64,000 nucleotides of DNA, from contig NZ_WNXC01000008.1 in the NCBI RefSeq assembly GCF_014172405.1, positions 124,001 to 188,000 of the forward strand. The letters run 5' to 3'. Under the pieces are notes generated by a model that saw only the letters and a list, made by a program, of their open reading frames with translations, was not told the DNA's origin and ran no database searches. Shown piece by piece: positions 23,963 to 33,794 of this stretch. Source of the DNA: Pedobacter gandavensis. Its GTDB lineage: Bacteria; Bacteroidota; Bacteroidia; Sphingobacteriales; Sphingobacteriaceae. How positions within the stretch are numbered: position 1 is the first letter of the stretch; each line of letters starts with the position of its first letter. Both the position numbers and the translations under genes were made by a program.

Positions 23963-23964
23963 GG

Positions 23965-26900
23965 TTATCTGATTAAATGTATTGCTCCCGTACGTTTTGG
24001 TACAGACTTATCGTAAGTCATACCTTTCCATTCCGTTCCATTGATCATTTTTACGTCTATTTTCCAATAGTAAACGCCTTGTGGTGCCGGGCTACCCTTA
24101 TAATTGCCATCCCAACCTTCCCCCGGTCGGCCTTCATCTAATTTGGTCGTTTCCCAGACCAGCTCTGCCCATTTGTTGAAAACACTGAATTTCCAACTCG
24201 CAATGCCCGATCCTTTGGCGGCAAAGACTCTCAACTCTGGGTATTCACTACCAGGAATAAAGGAGTTCGGTACAAATAGATATCCCGGAACGCCTTTTAT
24301 CGTGACGTGTTTAAAAGTGCTGGTAAAGCAACCTTGCTGATTGAAAGTGGTTAAGGTTACTTTGTAAGTGCCGGTGTCAGGATAAGTATGAATTGGATGT
24401 TGTTTCTCTGAAGTAGTTCCATCTCCAAAATCCCAGGCCCAGGTGGTCGGGCCATTCGTGCTCTCATCTTCAAATTTGAAGGTATAATCAGGGATGCTGA
24501 TCAGGGTAGAGGGATTCACATGGAAGGCCGCTGTTGGTGGCGGAACAATATGGATATATTGATTCTTGCTAATAGAGATGCTACAGCCTAAGGTATTGGT
24601 TGCGGTTAGGGTAACCGTGTAATATTCCTGGTCCCCATTGTAAACATGTTTGGGTTCAAATTCGTTGGAAGTGGTGCCATCTCCAAAGTCCCAGATATAG
24701 CTAAAGCCATCTTGGGTCGTGTTTTTAAATTGAACAGCAAGTCCGGCACATCCAAGAGTTAGGTCTGCGTTGAAAGCGGCAAGTGGCTGTTCCAATACTT
24801 CAACTTCTTCTGTTTCGATAATTTCAGAACAATTGTTAAAGGCAGTCATGGTGATGGTATATTTTCCAGGTCTGGTAAAGATATGTTGTACCCTTCTTGG
24901 CGTTGTGGTATTCATCGTGCCGCCATCTCCAAAGTCGAAAGTGAAATACGTAGCCCCGATGGAGTTATTGTCGAAGTTTACGGTTAATGGTGCACATCCT
25001 TTTTTCTCATTGGCATCAACCACCAGTTCAGGGGTGATGTTTTGTGGCGAAACCTGAATGTTGTACCTTTTGATGTCGGTTCCACAGTCGTTTACGGCCG
25101 TCATGGTCGCTACAAAAGTAGTGGTCACCGTGGTGTTATAGATATGGCTTATCGGCTGTAATTTGTTGGTTGTGGTTACCGTCGGACTTCCATCACCAAA
25201 GTCATAAGTATAAGTATTTGTTCCTCCCGGCGAGGTATTGCTGAAATTAACCAGCATTGGCGAACATCCTACCGTTTTACTGGGAGAAAACACGGCAATA
25301 GGTACGGCTTTAACCAAGAGGGTAGAGGTAACGGTATTGCTGCCGCAGGGGGTGGTAGAAGTCAGGCTGATGGTATAGGTCAGGTCTTTCCCTGCCGGAT
25401 CTGGATTGAAATTTACCGGTGCTGGATTCGCCTGATTCGAAGTTTGTCCATTGCCAAAGTCCCAGAAAAAGGTAGCCCCAGTACTTTGTATCGCAGTGTT
25501 GACAAACCGTACTCCAGCTGGTCCGCAAATCTCCATAGCACTTTGCGTAAATGATGCCGGAACTGCTGCCCTGGTATTGAAAACAAGCATAAACTCCTTG
25601 GTATTACAACCTACCTTAGGCGTCACCACTAACTTGATGGTGATGGGGTGCCCATTTTCCGTGATGGTATAATCACTGAAAATTGGACCTGTATTGTGGA
25701 GCCGATCATTGATATACCAGGTATAGGTGCCATTGATCAAAGGATGTTCTGCAGCCCTTACATTGCTTGCGTTAATGAGGAAGGGCGCACAACCAGTTTG
25801 ATTGGTCGCGGTAAAGAAGGCAATCGGATCTGGCCTAACCGTAATCGTAACCGCTGCACTGATGCTTTTTTGAGCACCATCACAGATGCTGGTATAGGCG
25901 ATCCGACGAAACATCGTAGTGGTCGTTAAGGCAAGAGGCTGATAATTCAAATCGAAAGCATTAAGGCCTACCCAGGTGGCTCCTCCATCTGTACTGGACT
26001 CCCAAATGTAAAAAAAGTTGCCATCAGAGCCTGTAGGGGTTGATCCTGTTAGGATTTCAGGAACTACGTTGGTACAGATACTTTGGTTTGCGGAAATCGC
26101 ATTATTACGGATTGGATATTGTACGGTAATGTCAGTTTCGTTACTGGTTTTCGTACAAGAACCACTGGTCACAATCCTTCTGAAACTGATACTGGCCTGG
26201 AGCACCAATTCAAGGTCTGGACCAGTTTGGTTAGGGATAGGTGTCCAGGAGCCAGTAGGTGTTTTGCTTTCCCAAACATAGGTGTAAATCCCATTTCCAC
26301 CTGTAGGTTGGCTTCCGCTGATGTGTACGGTCTGATCATAGCAAACTACCGGACTTGGATTACTGATGCTTTGGTCAATTGGCTTTAGACTTTTAATGAT
26401 GACTATATCTTCTGTTGGATTACAAGGGGCATTACCTGTGATAATCCATTTAAATTCATAAGTTCCACCAATTTGAAGATCTGTTACTCGGGTTAATGGA
26501 TCTGTAGGGTCGACAATAGTTGGTGCTGCAGGACCGTTAACATATACCCAACGACCAGATTCTCCGTTAGCTACCCCATTTGCGCTTAGGTTAGCCGCTA
26601 CCGCTTCACATAATTCCTGATCTGGACCAGCATTGGCCTGACTGGTTGGGGGCGCAACATTAATGGTGATGATATTGGTGTTTTCAGCTGGGCAACTTCC
26701 ATTTTGAACCACCGCATAGTATTGGGTCGCAACAGTCAGGTTGTTATACGTTAAAGTACCAGAGGTATTGTTTCCTGTAGCACTTTGCCAGGTTGCACCA
26801 TTGTCAATAGAGCTTCTCCATTCCACTACAGCGCCGGTATTTCCAGTTAGGTTAATTTGACCGGTATTAGTTCCTGAGCAAACGGTGGTTCCACCATTAA

Positions 26901-29900
26901 CAGTCCCTCCATTGATGGTTCCTGCAATAGTAGGTTCATTCACATGGATGCTTACTTCATCAGATGTAGGATCGCAGGTGCCAGGTCCTGTTATCGTCCA
27001 TTTGAATACATAGGTTTTTCCTATGCCTAGTCCATGTGCAATAGTCGTTGGGGAGTGTTCATCATCAAAAGTAATGGGATTAGGTCCTGAACTCAGGGTC
27101 CAGGTACCTGTTTCACCTGTTTTAACAGGGTTCCCAGTCAGCGTATAATCTGGGACATTACAAATATCTTGATCTAGACCCGCTGCTGCATTAGTCACCT
27201 TTGGATCCACGCGAACGATTACCGTAATGGCGTCACCCGGACAGTCTGTTCCTGAATAGGGGGTAATGGTATAAGTTACCGTACCTGATGTTGTGCCATT
27301 GTTTGTTAATGTTTGGTTTATGACATTGGATGGAATGGGCGTTGTTTGATCCGAATTTCCTGTAATATCCGTTGAAGAAGCGACACTAGTCCATTTGTAA
27401 GTGGTTATGGTAGGTGCAAGTAAATTCGTACCTAAAGTAATCCCCGTACCACTGCCACTACATATTTGGGGATTGGTTGGACTGGCCGTGATTTTAGGTT
27501 TTGGGACCACTGTTACTGTTATTTTAAAGGTTTCCCCATCACAGCCGTTGGCTTTAGGCGTAATCGTATAAACGATAACAGCATGATTAATTTCATCACT
27601 ATTGGTAATCACTTCATTGATGGTAGGGCCAGAACCAAAGCTGTATCCTGTAGCAGTTCCCGAAATAAGTTGAGAAGTCCAACTAAAGGTACTGGCTCCT
27701 ATACTTGAGGTCAATAAATAGTCTACAGCAGTACCTGTACAAATCGTTTTATTGGCATTAGCACCAGTATTATTCGGGTAGATTGTAATCACTTTAGATT
27801 CCGCGATAGTGCGACATTGCCCAGTCAAATTTGTCATTACGGTGAAAGTTACTGTTGCTCTTCCAAGGAGACGCTCCGCAGCAGTAGGGGTATAGGATGT
27901 TGTTTCGTTGTTCTCGCTGCTGAAAGTTCCGCCGCCTGGTAACACGCTCCATTTAACAGTTGTATAATTTGTGTTGGAAATGATCCCTTCTAACGCAGCA
28001 TTAGCACCATAACAAATTGGATTTGGATTGATGTTGATGGAGACAGCCGGCGCCTCTATAAAAGTGATGACTTGTTGTACATTAACGGTGTTACAGTTGT
28101 TTTTATGTTTGAGTTTCACCGTATACGCAGCGAAGTCTTGAAAATCTATCACAGGGTATTTACTATTCGCAGTGCTTGGTGCTACAAACGAATAGGCACC
28201 ACCTGATACTTCCCAGGTATAGGTGTCGGAGAGGTCTTTTCCTGTGCCGCTGAGTATTGTTTTTGTACTGCTTGCAAGTGGATCAAAAGAATAAGAACCT
28301 TTAGCACATAGACTGATATTGGGAGATAAAGTGGCAATTGGTAGGTCATCTACAACCACTTTTTGTATAAGCGATGTTTCTGCGCAACCCCCATTTCTAA
28401 TCGTTAAGGAGATGTCATATTCCCCAATTTGTGTGAACTTAATTTGAGGTGCTATACTATTTCTTCCATTGGCCCCAATAAAAGAGACCCCTGCTGCCGG
28501 GCTTACATTCCAGGTGTAAGTAGGTGTCGTTCCACAGCTGTTATCTACGGTGGAACGATCAGTGGTAGTAATGGTTCCGGACGTTAGGCAAATTTTATCG
28601 CTGGACAATTCAAATTTTGGTGCCGGTGGATCTTGTATGCAAATCACTTTTTCAAAAACATCTGCCTGGCAATTTCCATCACTGATCGATGTTAACCGGA
28701 CGGTATAGGTTTTCTTTGTTAAAAATCTATATTGGAAATTAAAGCTTTCAGGCTTATCAAATTCAACTTCAACACCATCAACCCACCAGGTATAGACCAC
28801 ATTGTTTTCTGAACATGATGCACTGGTAGAACTTGGTTTTTGACCTGCCGTGGATTCATTAAGGAAAGTAACCAAGGTTCCAACACATGCGATATCTGGA
28901 CTGGTAAATTTGTTTTCTGGCCTTGAAATGACTTTTGCAGTAGTGGAAAGTGGTGTGCCTATGGCGTTGCACCATGGACTAAATACACCTACATTGATGC
29001 CAAATACATTGTAGGTTGTTGTAGTCCCTGAAGTATAAGTTAGCCCGCAGGAGGACCGGGTGAAAGTATGCTGTACCCGTCCTTCTCCAAGTGGATTATT
29101 TTTTATATCACAATAAGTGTATTCATTGTTACTGCCATCTCCCCAATCGATTTTATAAGTGTTCCCGGGAAAGTTTAGTTTTATACCCCCTACATCTGTA
29201 ACGTTAACCAGGTACTCAAATGAGCCAATTGGATAACAGACTGTATTACTGCTTATGGTAGAAAATGCGGTAACTGCTAAGTTATTAATTAAGAAATAAG
29301 CTTTAGTACCTATAGAACCATCTGGCATCACGGCTCTGACAAAAATGGTATAGTGTGCTTTTTCTGCTTGTATGGTTTGTGGAGCACCGCCGATACTGTT
29401 GAAAACAAGGTCGGGTACTGCTTTAGCCGGATTTAGCTCATTCGTAATGGTTGCTTTTACATCTGCGGTGTTTGATGCGTTCGTAAATCTAAATGGGCTA
29501 AGTGCAGTTCCTTCTTCAGTATCGCATTTTCCAAACGTTTTAGGGTTATTCGTGACCGTAGAAACAGAATTCAAATCTGGGATGCTGGCGCTGGAAGAAG
29601 CATTGATGCTAAAGGAACCAGAAGTGGAGGTAAGAATAGGTGCTTGAGTTGTTCGAATCTGGACTTGATAACCGGTACCAGCAGGTGTGCCTGTTGGAAT
29701 AGTTCCATTCACAAAGGTGGAATAAAAGCCGGTATAACTTCCGATTCTTACTGCATTGGTAAAACTTCCTGAACCATCAGATAAATATAATTCAAAAGCG
29801 TTGCCCGGTCGGAGGCAGCTGCCATCTGTTATTTTGAATGTCGCTGCGATACTAGATCCCGGGGAATACGGTCCCGGATCAACTATTACTGTCGTTATTT

Positions 29901-29967
29901 GTGAAAAAGAATATAAGAACGTAGTAAATAATATTACAACCGTTAAAAATAGCGAGCGTTTTGCCAT
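23965..29967 (-). CDS. giant PKD-domain cell-surface adhesin with gliding-motility C-terminal domain
   Basis: 2000 residues with an N-terminal signal (MAKRSLFLTVVILFTTFLYS) and serial beta-sandwich repeats. Early and central units are Ig-like and Cys-containing (TAYTVKLKHKN, ADVFEKVICIQDPPAPKF, QANAGPDQELCEA); at least four PKD domains follow in the last ~550 residues (YDFGDGSPTV, FDFGDGGTMN, WDFGDGTTSNEF, WDFGDGTTSEKQ). The end (VPNSFIPGSEYPEL, SVFNKWAELVWET, APQGVYYWKID, GAIHLIR) is the CHU_C / type B sorting domain of T9SS cargo. The first module is unusual in lacking PKD signatures. It is co-transcribed with the PorP/SprF gene. By analogy with SprB it would be a surface adhesin for attachment or gliding; the ligand is unknown. 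Confidence 0.93.
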   Translation of the reverse strand: MAKRSLFLTVVILFTTFLYSFSQITTVIVDPGPYSPGSSIAATFKITDGSCLRPGNAFELYLSDGSGSFTNAVRIGSYTGFYSTFVNGTIPTGTPAGTGYQVQIRTTQAPILTSTSGSFSINASSSASIPDLNSVSTVTNNPKTFGKCDTEEGTALSPFRFTNASNTADVKATITNELNPAKAVPDLVFNSIGGAPQTIQAEKAHYTIFVRAVMPDGSIGTKAYFLINNLAVTAFSTISSNTVCYPIGSFEYLVNVTDVGGIKLNFPGNTYKIDWGDGSNNEYTYCDIKNNPLGEGRVQHTFTRSSCGLTYTSGTTTTYNVFGINVGVFSPWCNAIGTPLSTTAKVISRPENKFTSPDIACVGTLVTFLNESTAGQKPSSTSASCSENNVVYTWWVDGVEVEFDKPESFNFQYRFLTKKTYTVRLTSISDGNCQADVFEKVICIQDPPAPKFELSSDKICLTSGTITTTDRSTVDNSCGTTPTYTWNVSPAAGVSFIGANGRNSIAPQIKFTQIGEYDISLTIRNGGCAETSLIQKVVVDDLPIATLSPNISLCAKGSYSFDPLASSTKTILSGTGKDLSDTYTWEVSGGAYSFVAPSTANSKYPVIDFQDFAAYTVKLKHKNNCNTVNVQQVITFIEAPAVSININPNPICYGANAALEGIISNTNYTTVKWSVLPGGGTFSSENNETTSYTPTAAERLLGRATVTFTVMTNLTGQCRTIAESKVITIYPNNTGANANKTICTGTAVDYLLTSSIGASTFSWTSQLISGTATGYSFGSGPTINEVITNSDEINHAVIVYTITPKANGCDGETFKITVTVVPKPKITASPTNPQICSGSGTGITLGTNLLAPTITTYKWTSVASSTDITGNSDQTTPIPSNVINQTLTNNGTTSGTVTYTITPYSGTDCPGDAITVIVRVDPKVTNAAAGLDQDICNVPDYTLTGNPVKTGETGTWTLSSGPNPITFDDEHSPTTIAHGLGIGKTYVFKWTITGPGTCDPTSDEVSIHVNEPTIAGTINGGTVNGGTTVCSGTNTGQINLTGNTGAVVEWRSSIDNGATWQSATGNNTSGTLTYNNLTVATQYYAVVQNGSCPAENTNIITINVAPPTSQANAGPDQELCEAVAANLSANGVANGESGRWVYVNGPAAPTIVDPTDPLTRVTDLQIGGTYEFKWIITGNAPCNPTEDIVIIKSLKPIDQSISNPSPVVCYDQTVHISGSQPTGGNGIYTYVWESKTPTGSWTPIPNQTGPDLELVLQASISFRRIVTSGSCTKTSNETDITVQYPIRNNAISANQSICTNVVPEILTGSTPTGSDGNFFYIWESSTDGGATWVGLNAFDLNYQPLALTTTTMFRRIAYTSICDGAQKSISAAVTITVRPDPIAFFTATNQTGCAPFLINASNVRAAEHPLINGTYTWYINDRLHNTGPIFSDYTITENGHPITIKLVVTPKVGCNTKEFMLVFNTRAAVPASFTQSAMEICGPAGVRFVNTAIQSTGATFFWDFGNGQTSNQANPAPVNFNPDPAGKDLTYTISLTSTTPCGSNTVTSTLLVKAVPIAVFSPSKTVGCSPMLVNFSNTSPGGTNTYTYDFGDGSPTVTTTNKLQPISHIYNTTVTTTFVATMTAVNDCGTDIKRYNIQVSPQNITPELVVDANEKKGCAPLTVNFDNNSIGATYFTFDFGDGGTMNTTTPRRVQHIFTRPGKYTITMTAFNNCSEIIETEEVEVLEQPLAAFNADLTLGCAGLAVQFKNTTQDGFSYIWDFGDGTTSNEFEPKHVYNGDQEYYTVTLTATNTLGCSISISKNQYIHIVPPPTAAFHVNPSTLISIPDYTFKFEDESTNGPTTWAWDFGDGTTSEKQHPIHTYPDTGTYKVTLTTFNQQGCFTSTFKHVTIKGVPGYLFVPNSFIPGSEYPELRVFAAKGSGIASWKFSVFNKWAELVWETTKLDEGRPGEGWDGNYKGSPAPQGVYYWKIDVKMINGTEWKGMTYDKSVPKRTGAIHLIR

Positions 29968-30048
29968 CTAAATAAAATTTAGATAAATTTAAAACTTTTT
30001 GTGCTTATGTTAACAATTTAAATTAGGAACTAACGTTGCGGGCAAAGA

Positions 30049-30080
30049 AAAAGCCTCAGAATCGAAATTCTGAGGCTTTT
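30049..30080 (-). terminator. intrinsic terminator after groEL
   Basis: AAAAGCCTCAGAAT and ATTCTGAGGCTTTT (30049-30062, 30067-30080) form a perfect 14-bp stem with a CGAA loop, 21 bases past the groEL stop. Minus-strand T residues lie within the arm and after it. It isolates groESL from the adhesin gene. Confidence 0.85.
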
Positions 30081-30100
30081 CAAGGTTATTGGGATTGAAA

Positions 30101-31741
30101 TTACATCATTCCACCCATACCACCACCACCCATTGGAGGCATACCTGCACCAGCAGGAGCATCTTCTGGATCATCAGCTAATACGCATTCTGTTGTTAAC
30201 AACATCGCTGCGATAGAAGCTGCATTTTCTAATGCTACACGACCTACTTTAGTTGGATCGATAACACCGGCAGCGATTAAGTTTTCATATACATCAGTAC
30301 GGGCATTGTAACCGAAGTCAGCTTTACCTTCTTTAACTTTTTGTACGACGATAGAACCTTCAATACCTGCATTCTGACAGATTTGACGTAATGGCTCTTC
30401 GATTGCGCGTTTAACGATTGCAATACCGGTAGTCTCATCATCATTCACACCTTTCATGCCTTCTAAAGCTTCAATAGCGCGGATGAAAGCAACACCACCA
30501 CCTGCAACGATACCTTCTTCTACAGCTGCACGAGTTGCATGTAAAGCATCATCAACACGGTCTTTTTTCTCTTTCATTTCAACTTCAGAAGCTGCACCAA
30601 CATAAAGAACTGCAACACCGCCAGCTAATTTAGCCAAACGCTCTTGTAATTTCTCTTTGTCATAATCAGATGTAGTCGTCTCAATTTGAGCTTTGATCTG
30701 GTTAACGCGAGCTTTGATGTCTTCAGATTTACCAGCACCATTGATGATCGTTGTATTGTCTTTGTCAACAAGAACTTTCTCAGCAGTACCTAGGTAAGTA
30801 AGGTCAGCATTTTCTAATTTATAACCTCTTTCTTCAGAAATTACAGTACCACCAGTTAAGATAGCGATGTCTTCTAACATTGCTTTTCTACGGTCACCGA
30901 AACCTGGAGCTTTAACCGCAACAACTTTCAGAGATCCACGGATCTTATTCACTACTAATGTAGCCAATGCTTCGCCATCTAAGTCTTCAGCAATGATCAA
31001 TAATGGTTTACCAGTTTGTACTTGTTTCTCTAAAATTGGCAACAATTCTTTCATGTTGCTGATTTTTTTGTCGTAGATTAAGATGTAAGGGTTTTCTAAT
31101 TCCGCTTCCATTTTATCTGCGTTAGTTACAAAGTATGGAGATAAGTAACCACGGTCAAACTGCATACCTTCCACTGTTTTTACTTCAGTTTCAGTACCTT
31201 TAGCTTCTTCCACAGTGATTACACCATCTTTACCTACTTTGCCCATTGCCTCAGCAATTAGTGAACCGATAACCTCATCATTGTTTGCTGAAATAGAAGC
31301 AACTTGTTTGATTTTGTTATTGTCTTCACCTACTGTTTGAGATTGTGCTTTTAAGTTAGCAACGATTGCAGTAACCGCTTTGTCAATACCACGTTTCAAA
31401 TCCATTGGATTTGCACCAGCAGCAACGTTTTTAATACCTGCAGTTACAATTGCTTGTGCCAATACAGTTGCAGTAGTTGTTCCATCACCCGCGATATCCG
31501 CAGTTTTAGAAGCAACTTCTTTCACCATTTGAGCACCCATATTTTCAATAGGATCTTTTAATTCGATCTCTTTTGCTACAGTAACACCATCTTTAGTAAT
31601 CGCTGGTGAACCGAATTTCTTGTCAATAATTACGTTACGTCCTTTTGGACCTAGAGTTACTTTTACCGCATTAGCCAAAATGTCAACGCCTCTTTTCAGG
31701 GCGTCACGGGCTTCTACATTATATCTTACTTGCTTTGCCAT
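30101..31741 (-). CDS. groEL: chaperonin GroEL
   Basis: 546 residues, the standard length. GroEL assembles as double seven-membered rings that fold client proteins with ATP and the GroES lid. Family features are VTLGPKGRNVIIDKKFG, the nucleotide site DGTTTATVLAQAIV, and the C-terminal Gly/Met-rich tail (PMGGGGMGGMM). It is transcribed with groES, 58 bases upstream, and closed by a strong hairpin. This appears to be the housekeeping copy, since the order groES-groEL is normal; no second copy is visible. Confidence 0.98.
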   Translation of the reverse strand: MAKQVRYNVEARDALKRGVDILANAVKVTLGPKGRNVIIDKKFGSPAITKDGVTVAKEIELKDPIENMGAQMVKEVASKTADIAGDGTTTATVLAQAIVTAGIKNVAAGANPMDLKRGIDKAVTAIVANLKAQSQTVGEDNNKIKQVASISANNDEVIGSLIAEAMGKVGKDGVITVEEAKGTETEVKTVEGMQFDRGYLSPYFVTNADKMEAELENPYILIYDKKISNMKELLPILEKQVQTGKPLLIIAEDLDGEALATLVVNKIRGSLKVVAVKAPGFGDRRKAMLEDIAILTGGTVISEERGYKLENADLTYLGTAEKVLVDKDNTTIINGAGKSEDIKARVNQIKAQIETTTSDYDKEKLQERLAKLAGGVAVLYVGAASEVEMKEKKDRVDDALHATRAAVEEGIVAGGGVAFIRAIEALEGMKGVNDDETTGIAIVKRAIEEPLRQICQNAGIEGSIVVQKVKEGKADFGYNARTDVYENLIAAGVIDPTKVGRVALENAASIAAMLLTTECVLADDPEDAPAGAGMPPMGGGGMGGMM

Positions 31742-31799
31742 TTTAAAATATTGTTATTAATGATTGATTGTAATAAGGTTGAATAGGTTAATTCAACGA

Positions 31800-32093
31800 C
31801 TAAAGAATTGCGTAAAGGTCAGACTCACGCATAATAAGATACTCTTTACCTTCAAAAGTAATTTCAGTACCACCGTATTTACCATATAATACCACGTCAC
31901 CAGCTTTAACGCTCAATGGGATTAAGTTACCTGTAGCCTCGGCATATTTACCAGGACCTACTGCAACTACTGTTCCTTGCTGAGGTTTTTCTTTAGCTGT
32001 ATCAGGGATATAGATACCCGAAGCTGTTTTTTCTTCGGCAGGAGCAGCTTCAATCACTACTCTATCTGCAATGGGTTTAATGTTTAAAGCCAT
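31800..32093 (-). CDS. groES: co-chaperonin GroES
   Basis: 97 residues, full length, forming the heptameric lid of GroEL. Family blocks are IKPIADRVVIEAAPAEEKTA, GIYIPDTAKEKPQQGTVVAVG and VKAGDVVLYGKYGGTEI, including the mobile loop that contacts GroEL. It is the first gene of the groESL operon with a ~230-base upstream region that carries a candidate promoter. No HrcA/CIRCE palindrome (TTAGCACTC-N9-GAGTGCTAA) is apparent. Confidence 0.98.
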   Translation of the reverse strand: MALNIKPIADRVVIEAAPAEEKTASGIYIPDTAKEKPQQGTVVAVGPGKYAEATGNLIPLSVKAGDVVLYGKYGGTEITFEGKEYLIMRESDLYAIL

Positions 32094-32165
32094 AACTTAT
32101 TCTTGTTTTTAATTTTAAAATTAATGTAAAAGTATTACGTGCACCAGGTATATCAGTTTCTATGC

Positions 32166-32190
32166 CAAGCAGCTTTGCTTGCCAAATTTA
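32166..32190 (-). promoter_or_regulatory. candidate groES promoter and adjoining inverted repeat
   Basis: On the minus strand TAAATTTG (32183-32190) fits the Bacteroidota -7 element TAnnTTTG; transcription would begin near 32176. Just downstream, CAAGCA and TGCTTG (32166-32171, 32176-32181) form a 6-base dyad with a four-base spacer, which would sit at the transcript start, where an operator or leader hairpin could act. Confidence 0.35.
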
Positions 32191-32282
32191 CACGGCATTG
32201 TCAGCTAATAGATTAGACGAAACTATTTTTGTGTCAGAGTGGCAGAATTGTGTACTTATAAGAAAAAAATGAAGGCATAAAA

Positions 32283-32308
32283 AAAGTCCGGTATACCTAC
32301 CGGACTTT
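32283..32308 (-). terminator. intrinsic terminator after secG
   Basis: AAAGTCCGGTA (32283-32293) pairs perfectly with TACCGGACTTT (32298-32308) around a four-base loop, followed on the minus strand by a T run. It closes the miaB-to-secG unit and separates it from groESL. Confidence 0.88.
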
Positions 32309-32327
32309 AGATATCTTTTGAAATCTC

Positions 32328-32678
32328 TTATTTCTTTGTAGTATCTGCTGGAGTTGTTGCAGGAGCTGTTTTAGCTGGTGCAGATCCAAGTGGTGATGGA
32401 GTAGGCGTTTTGTCCAAATGTTCCTGGATTTTAGAGTCTACAGCTGACGCTGATGATCCACCTGTTTTTGCAATGGTTGTAATAGACAACGTAAGCACTA
32501 CGATTAATGCTAATAATACCCAGGTTCCTTTTTCAAGGACATCACCTGTACGTTGAACGCCAAACATATTGCTGCCTGATCCACCTGTTGCAAGGCCACC
32601 ACCTTTAGGGTTTTGTATCAAAACAAATAGCGCTAAGGCAATGCAGACAATGATTAGTAAAATAATTAAAAATAGCAT
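32328..32678 (-). CDS. secG: preprotein translocase subunit SecG
   Basis: 116 residues with two membrane segments (about 1-20 and 53-72) joined by the conserved loop IQNPKGGGLATGGSGSNMFG, which identifies SecG of the SecYEG channel. The Pro/Ala/Thr-rich C-terminal tail (about 85-116) is longer than in E. coli and ends in Lys residues, as in many Bacteroidota. It is the last gene of a tightly spaced run that starts with miaB and ends at a clear terminator. Confidence 0.94.
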   Translation of the reverse strand: MLFLIILLIIVCIALALFVLIQNPKGGGLATGGSGSNMFGVQRTGDVLEKGTWVLLALIVVLTLSITTIAKTGGSSASAVDSKIQEHLDKTPTPSPLGSAPAKTAPATTPADTTKK

Positions 32679-32692
32679 AATCGGTTATATGG

Positions 32693-33745
32693 TTAAATTT
32701 TCTTTTCTATGGATTGGATAAGGTCGGCAAAGTAACGGCTTTTTTCTGGAAACTTCAAACTTAATTTTTCATAAGTCTCTATGGCCTTGTCGTAAAGCAT
32801 TTGTTCGATGTAGATCTTAGCCAAGGTTTCAGATACCAGGTCATTATGGTCCTCTGCACTCTTTTTAGCCTTGTTTTCCGTATTGAGATGCTCAGCTTTC
32901 GGCGGACTGATCTGCGGATCATTCTTAAGGAAGCTATCGATGATATCCGTTCCTTTATGGTGCAGATTCCCCGGAACATATTCTGCTGCGGGTTCGTCGG
33001 CCAGCGGACTCTGTAAATGGAAGATGTGCTCCACATACTGTTGCTGTAATTCATTAGCCTTGCCTGGTTCATTGGATTTCCCCGGTTCTACTTCCACGGA
33101 TGCCTTTGGTGTGGTATAGGGCTGAAAAATTTGTTGGTATTCTTTTCTTGTTTTATGCAACCACCATAAAAAGGTGAATGGGAGTTGGTCATCATCATAT
33201 TTACTGACCACCACCGGATCTTCCTGCTGGGAAATTTCTTTTTGCAAAGCTGCCAAACGTTCTTCCTCCTGTATAACAGCTTCTGGAACGGGCTCCGGAC
33301 TAAAGTTATCCTGGAAAGCGAAAAAGTCAGTAGATACGATGTTTTCTAAGACAAAATCATCGGTATCATCCGGTTCAGGCATTAAATCTTCCATCACTGG
33401 ATTTGTTTCCTCTGATTCAGAAGGGACTTCATCCAGGACAATCTCATCCAATGTTTCCGGCTGAGTGCTCAACTGGTCAAAAGCAGGAGAGAAAACAACA
33501 TGGAAAGTAGTATCTACTAAATATTCCGGTTCATTGATGAAATTATAAAGCAATTGCCCATTGGTATACAAAGCTGCGGTAGCAAGAAGGTCATGCTGCG
33601 ATTCGTCAGCTAAACCCGCTTTCGCCAGTAAAAGATGTAAAGGCTGAAAATACGGATATTTAGATACCAGATCTTTGAGCATAGGCGCATGATCGGGTCT
33701 TACCTTTTCAGGTTCCGCTAATAATACTTCCAGTTCTTGTCTCAT
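32693..33745 (-). CDS. TPR-like protein of unknown function in the miaB-secG cluster
   Basis: 350 residues from the ATG at 33745 (MRQELEVLLAEPEK); a GTG at 33763 would add six residues. The N-terminal half is helical (SKYPYFQPLHLLLAKAGLADE). The middle (about 115-185 and 220-270) is acidic and low in complexity (ESEETNPVMEDLMPEPDDTD). The C-terminus carries a TPR-like repeat (KIYIEQMLYDKAIETYEKLSLKFPEKS). I see no signal peptide, so it is likely cytoplasmic. Similar proteins sit between lptE and secG in other Bacteroidota and are annotated only as hypothetical or TPR proteins. A scaffolding role is plausible from the TPR but unproven. Confidence 0.75.
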   Translation of the reverse strand: MRQELEVLLAEPEKVRPDHAPMLKDLVSKYPYFQPLHLLLAKAGLADESQHDLLATAALYTNGQLLYNFINEPEYLVDTTFHVVFSPAFDQLSTQPETLDEIVLDEVPSESEETNPVMEDLMPEPDDTDDFVLENIVSTDFFAFQDNFSPEPVPEAVIQEEERLAALQKEISQQEDPVVVSKYDDDQLPFTFLWWLHKTRKEYQQIFQPYTTPKASVEVEPGKSNEPGKANELQQQYVEHIFHLQSPLADEPAAEYVPGNLHHKGTDIIDSFLKNDPQISPPKAEHLNTENKAKKSAEDHNDLVSETLAKIYIEQMLYDKAIETYEKLSLKFPEKSRYFADLIQSIEKKI

Positions 33746-33794
33746 ATCTATTTCCTGCTCCACGTTGCTAAGTTAACAATTGAATTTTCAAATT

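Noticed and set aside
30049..30080. Relating the groEL terminator to the AAGCCTCA hairpins at 15164 and 17963 as a mobile repeat family
   Set aside because: Only the eight-base core is shared; loop and outer arm differ, so convergent terminator sequence is the simpler explanation.
32160..32190. Possible sigma-54 promoter (TTGGCA...TGC) upstream of groES on the minus strand
   Set aside because: The GG and GC dinucleotides are separated by 11 instead of 10 bases, and the TTGC box is incomplete; a Bacteroidota -7 element fits better.
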